Both the position numbers and the translations under genes were made by a program. From a virus, in the IMG/VR virus record IMGVR_UViG_3300008625_000062, positions 1 through 25,774 of that record: 25,774 nt of DNA, one strand, 5' to 3'. The notes beneath the pieces are model-generated. The model was not told where the DNA came from. It did no database searches and saw only the letters and a list, made by a program, of their open reading frames with translations. Positions 13,918 through 19,483 of the stretch are shown here, one piece after another. Every line of letters starts with the position of its first letter. The stretch's first letter is position 1.

Positions 13918-15302
13918 CTAACTAATACTAACTGTTGCAGTGCTCGTGTACATGCTACATAATATAAGTTATCTTCCTGTTGCTGTTCCCATTCCACATT
14001 TGTTCTTGTTTTTAGATAATCACAAATATCAGGATTAATGAAGAATACTGTGTCTGTTTCTAAACCCTTACTTGCATGAATTGTCATTAACTTTCTCTTA
14101 CTTGCACTATCTTCGTGTAACTTCATAGATTTAATAAAAGTTTTAACTTCTGCAATTGTGTTGCATCTATCTAAGATAGCAAAAATACCTGAGTATCTGT
14201 CATTTAATGCAGCAGTGTTCCAGTTCTTAGATTCATAAATCTGAAGTATCTTATGATACTGTGCTTTTGTGTTATCAATTAATGTGTCAATACGACTATT
14301 TGTCTTCAGTAGTGGCTTTAGTTCTTTCTCTAATTGAGCTATAAACATTCTACCAATTGAGAATTTAATATCTTTCTTGATAAACTGGTAAGCTAGTTTA
14401 ATCAGTGAAGAATTAGTTCTACTAATAATAAAACAGTCATCAGGGTATTGTATACTATGTGCGTATTTTTGCTGTAATACTCCTCCTGTCTTTTGACTAG
14501 TGATATGAGGAACTCTACTATGTACTATTGATAGTATTTCCTGAGGACATCTAAAACTCTCATACATAGGATATTCTTTAGGATTGTATCCTTGTTTAAT
14601 TAGATCAATAGCATGAGGATCACTACCTCTAAATCCATAAATAGCTTGATGAGCATCTCCTACAAATACTATCTTGTTTGTTGGTATACAATTCAAGAAC
14701 TTAATTTGTTGAGGATTTAAATCCTGGCACTCATCTACAAGTACCATATCGTACTTTTCTGTTTTCATTCCTAATCGCATAGGGTATTCCAACATTTCAT
14801 CACCACTAATTTCAGTAGTGTGCATTAATCCCTGTTTCAGGAATACTTTAGCATCTTCAATTAGATTAGAAGCAATATTAAATCTATCACACGTTGCTTC
14901 CCATGATTTATCACTGGCATTACCTCCTAGTGTCATGTGCTTTTGTGCAAGATTTGCAGCTACATCATAGTTAAATAGCTTTGAATATTTTTTAAAATTT
15001 ACTTTACTAGATTTAAATTTACTGTGGTGTTTCAACATAGAAAGGCCTAGTGAGTTGAAAGTCTTACAACTCCAACCCATAGGTAACTTATCAACTACAT
15101 CATTTACAATTGCCTTATTAAACGCTAAATACAGCCCATTACTAGTTGTATTAGCTAATTGCATAAGTACAGAAGTCTTTCCTGATCCTGCTACAGCATT
15201 CACAATAATCGCAGATTCCGTACTATTAATAATATCTTGCTGCTCTTGAGTAAAGTTTATAGCAGGTGCAGAACTGCCAAAATTAAATGCAAAATTATTC
15301 AT
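13914..15302 (-). CDS. SF1 DNA helicase, UvrD/FBH1-like
   Basis: This 462-residue superfamily 1 helicase has motif I AVAGSGKT (36-43), motif II LVDECQDL (D190, E191), motif III GDAHQAIYGFRG (215-226), motif IV ESFRCP, motif V KLMTIHASKGLE and motif VI YYVACTRA. It is shorter than UvrD (about 720 residues) because the accessory subdomains are reduced, as in FBH1-like phage helicases. It would translocate 3'-5' on single-stranded DNA, and it probably works in phage DNA replication or repair. Its start overlaps the small gene at 15295 by 8 bases. A sigma70 promoter at 15520-15548 is the likely entry point for transcription. Confidence 0.9.
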   Translation of the reverse strand: MNNFAFNFGSSAPAINFTQEQQDIINSTESAIIVNAVAGSGKTSVLMQLANTTSNGLYLAFNKAIVNDVVDKLPMGWSCKTFNSLGLSMLKHHSKFKSSKVNFKKYSKLFNYDVAANLAQKHMTLGGNASDKSWEATCDRFNIASNLIEDAKVFLKQGLMHTTEISGDEMLEYPMRLGMKTEKYDMVLVDECQDLNPQQIKFLNCIPTNKIVFVGDAHQAIYGFRGSDPHAIDLIKQGYNPKEYPMYESFRCPQEILSIVHSRVPHITSQKTGGVLQQKYAHSIQYPDDCFIISRTNSSLIKLAYQFIKKDIKFSIGRMFIAQLEKELKPLLKTNSRIDTLIDNTKAQYHKILQIYESKNWNTAALNDRYSGIFAILDRCNTIAEVKTFIKSMKLHEDSASKRKLMTIHASKGLETDTVFFINPDICDYLKTRTNVEWEQQQEDNLYYVACTRALQQLVLVR

Positions 15303-15501
15303 GTAACATCCTTTCAGTCATATGTAAGTCATTTTGTCTTCTTGCCTGACACATTGTAGGATTATGTAATCCTTCTACTAGAGTCCCATATTTCTCAATA
15401 GAGAGTAGATTAAGTCTACACCCCTGTCTAGTATGATTTATACATCCTAAATGGGTACAATGCTTAATTTCAAAGTGTGAGTAGTGAAGTTTAGATGACA
15501 T
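15295..15501 (-). CDS. cysteine/histidine-rich 68-residue protein
   Basis: Residues 10-30 contain HCTHLGC and QGC with several histidines, and another cysteine lies in TMCQARRQ. A small zinc-binding fold is plausible but not certain. The predicted sigma70 start site is only about 12 bases before the ATG, and no ribosome site is visible in that short leader. It overlaps the helicase start by 8 bases. The family is unknown. Confidence 0.52.
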   Translation of the reverse strand: MSSKLHYSHFEIKHCTHLGCINHTRQGCRLNLLSIEKYGTLVEGLHNPTMCQARRQNDLHMTERMLHE

Positions 15502-15519
15502 TGTGTGTTTTCAATATTA

Positions 15520-15548
15520 ATTATAGCAGTTAGTCTTTCGTCTAACAA
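15520..15548 (-). promoter_or_regulatory. sigma70-type promoter with extended -10
   Basis: On the minus strand the -35 box is TTGTTA (15543-15548) and the -10 box is TATAAT (15520-15525). They are 17 bases apart, with a TGC extension directly before the -10. The spacer carries an inverted repeat GTTAG/CTAAC. It would start RNA near 15513, just before the gene at 15501 and the helicase operon. Confidence 0.7.
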
Positions 15549-15677
15549 TTATTCGAAATCTACAGAAGTAAAGTAAATTGTTGCTTTTTTAGCTTCAAAT
15601 GGGATATCTAAATGTTGGCATAGTTGTACCCAACAATCCCCTATAAAGTCTTGTTTAAAAATAATTAATTGTTGCAT
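15549..15677 (-). CDS. 42-residue hypothetical protein
   Basis: A short frame beginning MQQLIIFKQDFIGDCW and ending FTSVDFE. AAGGAAA lies just before the ATG. The gene sits directly downstream of the hairpin promoter candidate at 15701-15721, with a predicted leader of about 24 bases. It is acidic overall with a hydrophobic N-terminal strand. The sigma70 promoter of the next operon begins right at its 3' end. The function is unknown. Confidence 0.55.
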   Translation of the reverse strand: MQQLIIFKQDFIGDCWVQLCQHLDIPFEAKKATIYFTSVDFE

Positions 15678-15700
15678 TTCATTTCCTTTTTATTAATTCA

Positions 15701-15721
15701 CATTAGTGGACGGAGTCCACT
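15701..15721 (-). promoter_or_regulatory. candidate N4-type hairpin promoter (GGA loop)
   Basis: A perfect 7-bp stem AGTGGAC/GTCCACT (15705-15711, 15715-15721) closes on the loop GGA (15712-15714). A template C lies at 15701, 12 bases from the loop centre. RNA would run leftward into the small gene at 15677. This is the longest stem of the four GNA-loop sites in the window. It lies between the terminator after the RNA polymerase gene and the next leftward gene, where a new promoter is expected. Confidence 0.6.
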
Positions 15722-15748
15722 TCGTACTTTCAACCACCAACTCATAAT

Positions 15749-15784
15749 AAAAAAAATAACCCCCTATACCTTACGGCATAGGGG
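15749..15784 (-). terminator. intrinsic terminator after the RNA polymerase gene
   Basis: CCCCTAT pairs with ATAGGGG (15761-15767, 15778-15784), with two more C-G pairs beyond one mismatch and a 4-base loop. On the minus strand the stem is followed within a few bases by eight T (15756-15749). It lies just after the stop of the polymerase gene. Confidence 0.85.
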
Positions 15785-15790
15785 ATTTTG

Positions 15791-17566
15791 TTAACTTAAC
15801 ATGTATTGACTACTTAGAATATCAACATCTAAATCATTAGACGCTTTAGTAACTGGTACATGATGTCCTTTTAACTCACTAAGGATATCACTCAATAGAT
15901 TACTTCTAGCTATTTCAGCCATAATCTCTTTATACATACCTGTTACTGTTCTTAAGTAATTAGGGTGGAATACAAAGCAATCATGGATATGTACTAATTC
16001 AAAGTCTGCACGTCTTACCATTTCTCTAGCTATATAACCATCAACACTGTGAACAATGTTAGCTACAAGGCTTCTATAGTTATTACTAGGTGTTTGCTTA
16101 GCGTATCTATAAGTAAACGTTCTATGGTTTAACTCATCTACTTCAATACGAGTATCAGTCATTTCCATAACTTTAACTTTAGCAACATGCCCATCTGGTA
16201 GAGTCCACTGATGTACATCAGCATCGTAGTTCCAGAAGTCATTGATAGTAGACATCATAGCTTCAGCACCTTCAAAAGAATCATCTAATACTTTATAGAA
16301 TACTTCTAACTGTTCCTCTGTAAAGGTATTAGCAGGATTAGCTTGTGAATTATAGTAATGAGTCATGATAGGCTTCTTAACTAACTTTCTATCAACAGTA
16401 TTATTTAAGTGCTTATTCATTTCATCAGCTACCATTTCGTAAAGGTCTTCACGTTTACCTGTATCAACCATATTACAAGCTTTAGCAGTCTTCTTACAGC
16501 CTGTAAGCGCTGCCATAACCTGTAAACCACTAGCTGTAGCATCTAAGGACATTGTATAACCTGTAGCTTTACCATCTAAGGTATCTTGATAAGCTCTAAT
16601 AGCCTTTCTACCTAAGATAGGTTCATCCCAATCTTTAGTTTCAAAGGTATCATTCTGAGCATTAAACCACTGTATACGTTCTCTCCAAGTTAACTTATCA
16701 TGTCCTGCATGATTAGCAATAGCTATCTTAAGGTTAACAAGTTTAGTAATAACTTCTTTATTATGAAGAGATAACAAAGCTTTACCATATTCATTAGATT
16801 GAATATTAAGGTCATAGCCACTGCTGTAACTACGCCCACGCTTATCAAATCTCCATACAAAGTAGAAAGGCATACCAATATACTCTGATGCTATTGTTAA
16901 GAACTGATCAGGATCCATAGCAATATTACTATTAGTTTCATTTAGTAACACATCTGGGTCTATCTCCCATGGTACTGTCTGTAATTTATTTAAAGCATCT
17001 AAGGCTTGAGGTTCTTCATGGTGATTACCCTTACCAAGCAGTACACTCTTTTGTTCGAATAACCAGCCACCAGTATTGTTGTCTACCCATTCTTGAGGTA
17101 CTTCTTTCATAGGCGGTAAGAACTGAAGCATATCTAGTTTATGCCTAGTATCAGTTTCTACTATCAATTTAGGTTTAACCTCTGTACCATCTGTATACAG
17201 CAGGATGTCAAATAAGCCTGTATTAGCTGTTACTGCTAATAACTCTGCACCAGTCTTAACTGCATCAACAGGGTTTCTCATACCTACATCAAAGCCTATA
17301 GAAGTAGCTGGGTCTTGAATAGGACGCTGTCTATCAGTCTTAAGAATGTTATAAAAGATAGCATTAACTACTTTATTAGTTTTCTTTAGGTGTTTAATAC
17401 GTAGGTTCTTAGAATCATAGTACTTAGCACTTCTATAATTAGATACTGCTTGTAGTACATCCATGTATAACTTAACTGGTAATTCTCTGTTAAGGTCTTC
17501 TAAGATAATGCTTTGAGTTTGTTGCTTGCTATATTGTTGTTCTGTTTGTAATTGATTAGTTTCCAT
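15791..17566 (-). CDS. single-subunit RNA polymerase, T7/N4 RNAPII family
   Basis: This 591-residue DNA-directed RNA polymerase has all catalytic landmarks of the T7 family. FDKRGRSY (240-247) equals the T7 DxRGR motif. Motif A is LDATASGLQ with D342. Motif B has R393, K397 and Y405 in the exact T7 spacing (R627, K631, Y639). Motif C is HIHDCF with H528 and D529. It is about 290 residues shorter than T7 RNAP (883), the loss being mostly N-terminal, where T7 keeps its promoter-binding domain. This is the N4 RNAPII condition. It has GAGGA before the ATG and terminators on both sides. It probably transcribes the middle (replication) genes and needs a partner to reach promoters, as N4 RNAPII does. 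The last point is inference. Confidence 0.93.
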   Translation of the reverse strand: METNQLQTEQQYSKQQTQSIILEDLNRELPVKLYMDVLQAVSNYRSAKYYDSKNLRIKHLKKTNKVVNAIFYNILKTDRQRPIQDPATSIGFDVGMRNPVDAVKTGAELLAVTANTGLFDILLYTDGTEVKPKLIVETDTRHKLDMLQFLPPMKEVPQEWVDNNTGGWLFEQKSVLLGKGNHHEEPQALDALNKLQTVPWEIDPDVLLNETNSNIAMDPDQFLTIASEYIGMPFYFVWRFDKRGRSYSSGYDLNIQSNEYGKALLSLHNKEVITKLVNLKIAIANHAGHDKLTWRERIQWFNAQNDTFETKDWDEPILGRKAIRAYQDTLDGKATGYTMSLDATASGLQVMAALTGCKKTAKACNMVDTGKREDLYEMVADEMNKHLNNTVDRKLVKKPIMTHYYNSQANPANTFTEEQLEVFYKVLDDSFEGAEAMMSTINDFWNYDADVHQWTLPDGHVAKVKVMEMTDTRIEVDELNHRTFTYRYAKQTPSNNYRSLVANIVHSVDGYIAREMVRRADFELVHIHDCFVFHPNYLRTVTGMYKEIMAEIARSNLLSDILSELKGHHVPVTKASNDLDVDILSSQYMLS

Positions 17567-17590
17567 ACTATCCTCTGTTTGTTAATTAAT

Positions 17591-17630
17591 AAAAAAAATA
17601 TAAACCTTAAGAGCTATGACACTCTTAAGG
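17591..17630 (-). terminator. intrinsic terminator after the 154-residue gene
   Basis: CCTTAAGAG (17605-17613) and CTCTTAAGG (17622-17630) form a perfect 9-bp stem with an 8-base loop. On the minus strand TTTATA and then eight T follow (17598-17591). It separates the early gene at 17643 from the RNA polymerase gene. Since I see no promoter in the 38 bases between it and the polymerase start, partial read-through is implied. Confidence 0.88.
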
Positions 17631-17642
17631 CTTAATTAGATG

Positions 17643-18107
17643 TTACAAGTTACCTACAAGTACTTGTGCATCTGCAGTTGTTAGATGTTTAACAACCTGT
17701 TCTGGTTTAACAGCCTCTAACTCTGTCATCATATTACTAATTGTTAGAGCTTTCTGCTCTTCAGAACTAGTTTCAGTTAGTTCATTATCATAGTAATTGA
17801 TAAAACCCATACCAACGTATTTACCAGCGTGCTCACCTTTAACAGGTTTAACTTTAACTTGGAAGTTAGTATATACCTTGCCATTAACTTTCCTAGGCTT
17901 GGTAGTAGTGAACAATACATCGTTAGTTAGATTATTAGTAATAATCTTAAGTACTAAGTCTGTATTAAGTACGTTAGCTGTTGCCTCACTGTTAGGTGTG
18001 AAAACACAACTTCTTTCATCATCTAAATAGATGTTGTAGTACTCTTGGTTGTTTTGCTTTTTAGTGTTTTTAGTCTCTGCAGACTTATCAACTAATGTTA
18101 TAGCCAT
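17643..18107 (-). CDS. 154-residue hypothetical protein, early region
   Basis: The N-terminal 20 residues are polar (DKSAETKNTKKQNNQEYY). A beta-rich middle follows (YNIYLDDERSCVF, VLFTTTKPRKVNGKVYTNFQVKVK, GKYVGMGFINYYDNEL), and then a helical C-terminus. The strand pattern with an extended basic hairpin would suit an OB-like or other small beta-barrel, but no signature lets me call it a single-strand binding protein. It has its own strong terminator downstream and AAGGAAA upstream. It lies between the promoter-bearing leader genes and the RNA polymerase, which suggests early expression. Confidence 0.6.
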   Translation of the reverse strand: MAITLVDKSAETKNTKKQNNQEYYNIYLDDERSCVFTPNSEATANVLNTDLVLKIITNNLTNDVLFTTTKPRKVNGKVYTNFQVKVKPVKGEHAGKYVGMGFINYYDNELTETSSEEQKALTISNMMTELEAVKPEQVVKHLTTADAQVLVGNL

Positions 18108-18129
18108 GATTTTATTTCCTTATGAAATT

Positions 18130-18166
18130 ACTACCTATATTGAGATTAAGAGTATTAGCAGGTAGT
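18130..18166. repeat. inverted repeat upstream of the 154-residue gene
   Basis: ACTACCT (18130-18136) and AGGTAGT (18160-18166) are complementary across a 23-base loop, about 23 bases before the ATG at 18107. No T-run follows in the direction of transcription. It is the fourth spacer in the leftward block with a 6-7-bp stem shortly before a start codon. Confidence 0.35.
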
Positions 18167-18258
18167 TAAAACTAATATTCTTTATTAAATACTTTCTGGG
18201 TACTATCCTTTAGTTAAAAAGGAAATGAGCAGTTTTGAATCATGCTTAGGATATTGGG

Positions 18259-18516
18259 TTATGCTTTCTTTGTAGTCTTAGAATTGATTTCAGTGATGTT
18301 ACCGTTGTCATCAATACATACGTTATGCTCGATTAAGAAGTCTGCTAATTCTTGCTTAGCCTCTACTCTATTCATAACTAATGATTGCTCAAGGCTCTCA
18401 TTAATGATTGACATTGTATTTCTGGTTGATGCTCTTAGACCCTGTTCACCTGTGAGTTCATCTACTAAACCTAAAACGTTAACAATTGAATTACTTAAAT
18501 GTTTCCATATTTTCAT
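18259..18516 (-). CDS. 85-residue helical hypothetical protein, early region
   Basis: Mostly helical (KIWKHLSNSIVNVLGLVDEL, then EQSLVMNRVEAKQELADFLIEH), ending in a basic tail KTTKKA. AGGAG lies 6 bases before the ATG. The gene follows the hairpin promoter at 18567-18585 by a 52-base leader that contains a perfect 10-bp stem-loop. No family is recognised. Its position makes it one of the first genes expected to be expressed. Confidence 0.6.
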   Translation of the reverse strand: MKIWKHLSNSIVNVLGLVDELTGEQGLRASTRNTMSIINESLEQSLVMNRVEAKQELADFLIEHNVCIDDNGNITEINSKTTKKA

Positions 18517-18542
18517 ATGTTGCTCCTATTAATGTATATAAA

Positions 18543-18565
18543 GTTATATATAAAGTATATATAAC
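18543..18565. repeat. perfect 10-bp stem with 3-base loop in an early mRNA leader
   Basis: GTTATATATA (18543-18552) and TATATATAAC (18556-18565) are exact complements around a 3-base loop. If RNA starts at 18567/18568, the transcript would carry this hairpin from about its third or fourth base. Such 5'-terminal hairpins are known to protect mRNA from degradation. The alternating TA sequence could also help strands separate near the promoter. Confidence 0.75.
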
Positions 18566-18566
18566 G

Positions 18567-18585
18567 CCTGACGTGACGAAGTCAC
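18567..18585 (-). promoter_or_regulatory. candidate N4-type virion RNAP promoter (GAA loop)
   Basis: GTGAC-GAA-GTCAC (18573-18585) forms a 5-bp stem with a GAA loop closed by C-G, the very stable GNA mini-hairpin class. The plus strand would be the template. CC at 18567-18568 lies 4 bases beyond the stem, exactly the spacing I recall for the N4 P2 promoter. Transcription would go leftward into the gene at 18516. The core is identical to the site at 18960-18979. Confidence 0.72.
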
Positions 18586-18639
18586 CCTATCCTATGTGTA
18601 GTCTGTGTGTCTATCTTTTGTGTGATGTGTGGTGTGTGT

Positions 18640-18680
18640 AAAAAAAAGGTATGTCCCAACACCCGAAGGTGCTGAGACAT
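18640..18680 (-). terminator. intrinsic terminator with TTCG tetraloop
   Basis: On the minus strand a long stem (18651-18680, two mismatches) is capped by CACC-TTCG-GGTG, the stable C(UUCG)G tetraloop, and is followed by eight T (18647-18640). It ends the 76-residue gene at 18689. Two further small hairpins overlap the end of that gene: TGCATTC/GAATGCA at 18681-18698, spanning the stop codon, and CTCTTC/GAAGAG at 18701-18716. Confidence 0.9.
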
Positions 18681-18688
18681 TGCATTCG

Positions 18689-18919
18689 TTAGAATGCAGG
18701 CTCTTCGTCAGAAGAGTCAACTTTACCTGTAAGTAAAGCATTAACACCATTAGGTGCTTGCTTGTCTTTCCAGGCAGTTAAGGTAATATCATAATCACCA
18801 CCAGTTAAGATGGTAATTAAGTTATCAACATTTACATCAGCACCAGACACACTGATGTTCACTCCCTTAAGTTCTGTACCTGAAGCAAGGATGTTGTAGT
18901 TTTTGTATGATTTAGCCAT
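18689..18919 (-). CDS. 76-residue hypothetical protein, first leftward gene
   Basis: A small beta-rich protein (LKGVNISVSGADVNVDNLITIL, ending with an acidic SSDEEPAF tail). It forms an isolated cassette: hairpin promoter at 18960, 42-base leader with AGGAG 7 bases before the ATG, and a strong terminator right after the stop. That design predicts abundant early expression. The acidic tail resembles those of proteins that bind DNA-binding partners or mimic DNA, but the function is unknown. Confidence 0.65.
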   Translation of the reverse strand: MAKSYKNYNILASGTELKGVNISVSGADVNVDNLITILTGGDYDITLTAWKDKQAPNGVNALLTGKVDSSDEEPAF

Positions 18920-18959
18920 GATAGACTCCTATTTAGTTAAAAGATGACACAAAATTATG

Positions 18960-18979
18960 CCAGGCGTGACGAAGTCACG
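18960..18979 (-). promoter_or_regulatory. candidate N4-type virion RNAP promoter (GAA loop)
   Basis: CGTGAC-GAA-GTCACG (18965-18979) is a 6-bp stem with a GAA loop. CC at 18960-18961 lies at the same distance from the loop as in the 18567 site. A predicted RNA starting with GG runs leftward into the 42-base leader and the gene at 18919. Shared bases beyond the hairpin include GCC before it and ATGTGTA after it. Confidence 0.75.
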
Positions 18980-19134
18980 GGCAATGTGTAAGGAAAAAGA
19001 TAGTTATGGTCAAGGCATAGGGGGGGTACCTTTAAGAATCTGCCCCAATACAGTAAGTTACTACTCCCGTAAGTAGATTATGAAAATCTGTACTGCTCCA
19101 TTAGTGTTTTCTAATATACTCCTCCTTCTGATAA

Positions 19135-19172
19135 GGACACCTGTAACCCCCCCCAAGGGGTGGAAGGTGTCC
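19135..19172. repeat. GC-rich hairpin in the divergence region
   Basis: GGACACCT (19135-19142) and AGGTGTCC (19165-19172) form an 8-bp stem, and inside it a C-run and GGGG can add four more pairs. No T-run follows on either strand, so it is not a clear terminator. Read on the minus strand it is followed closely by CAGAAGGAGGAG (19119-19130). Confidence 0.6.
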
Positions 19173-19194
19173 GTTACTTTATAATTAATATTAA

Positions 19195-19211
19195 TAATAC
19201 TATTAGTATTA
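19195..19211. promoter_or_regulatory. 17-base AT-rich palindrome
   Basis: TAATACTA-T-TAGTATTA is a perfect palindrome around a single central base. It lies in the AT-rich centre of the divergence region. It looks like an operator for a dimeric protein or part of an unwinding element. Confidence 0.45.
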
Positions 19212-19265
19212 GTTAATCTATGTTGTTTCCTCCTAATTCTATCCTCATTATGCTCCTACTTCTGG

Positions 19266-19288
19266 TGGGGGATGCGAATGCTCCCCCA
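19266..19288. repeat. second GC-rich hairpin in the divergence region
   Basis: TGGGGGA (19266-19272) pairs with TCCCCCA (19282-19288) around a 9-base loop. On the minus strand it is followed closely by CAGAAGTAGGAG (19253-19264), the same arrangement as the hairpin at 19135-19172. Confidence 0.55.
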
Positions 19289-19315
19289 AACCCCCTTATA
19301 GATATAGATTAGGGG

Positions 19316-19336
19316 AACCCTTTAAAATCAAGGGTT
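19316..19336. repeat. inverted repeat AACCCTT/AAGGGTT
   Basis: A 7-bp stem (19316-19322, 19330-19336) with a 7-base A/T-rich loop, between the GC-rich hairpins and the GTAACTTT repeats. There is no T-run on either side. Confidence 0.45.
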
Positions 19337-19346
19337 TCAGATACCC

Positions 19347-19415
19347 AAAGTTACACGATCCACGTAACTTTAGTTCTGCAAACTATGTAACTTTTGTACT
19401 AGATTTCCGTAACTT
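19347..19415. repeat. iteron-like GTAACTTT repeats
   Basis: AAAGTTAC (19347-19354) is followed by its complement GTAACTTT at 19364, 19387 and 19409. The three direct copies are 23 and 22 bases apart, about two helical turns, so a protein would meet them on one face of the DNA. A related TAGTTACA overlaps the -35 box at 19449. The array ends 68 bases before the winged-helix gene and could be its autoregulatory operator or an origin iteron set. Confidence 0.6.
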
Positions 19416-19448
19416 TTAGTTAAGAATAATAAAAAAGTGTAATTGTAG

Positions 19449-19477
19449 TTACATATTTCTGTAATTAGTTATATAAT
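19449..19477 (+). promoter_or_regulatory. sigma70-type promoter for a leaderless mRNA
   Basis: TTACAT (19449-19454) and TATAAT (19472-19477) are 17 bases apart. The expected start site, 7 bases after the -10, is the A of the ATG at 19484. No ribosome binding site is present, so the mRNA is probably leaderless. The -35 box is embedded in a TAGTTACA copy of the repeat element. Confidence 0.68.
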
Positions 19478-19483
19478 TAGCGC

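Larger units (their letters stand above)
18980..19483. other. divergence region between leftward and rightward genes, candidate replication origin
   Basis: This stretch has no open frame of convincing size. In an AT-rich genome it is unusual for its runs of G and C: seven G at 19020-19026, eight C at 19147-19154, and five-base C and G runs at 19267-19296. These are interleaved with an almost pure A/T segment (19174-19216). It also holds hairpins, a palindrome, repeated GTAACTTT elements and a promoter, listed separately. Divergent promoters, iteron-like repeats and an AT-rich segment together resemble a control region and possibly a replication origin. That role is inference. Confidence 0.5.

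Noticed and set aside
19000-19320. G-quadruplex in the G/C-run region
   Set aside because: The G-runs are not four in close succession on one strand. Paired G and C runs favour ordinary hairpins instead.
18980-19480. CRISPR array or phage attachment site
   Set aside because: The GTAACTTT repeats are only 8 bases long with partly inverted copies, unlike CRISPR repeats. No integrase or tRNA fragment is present.
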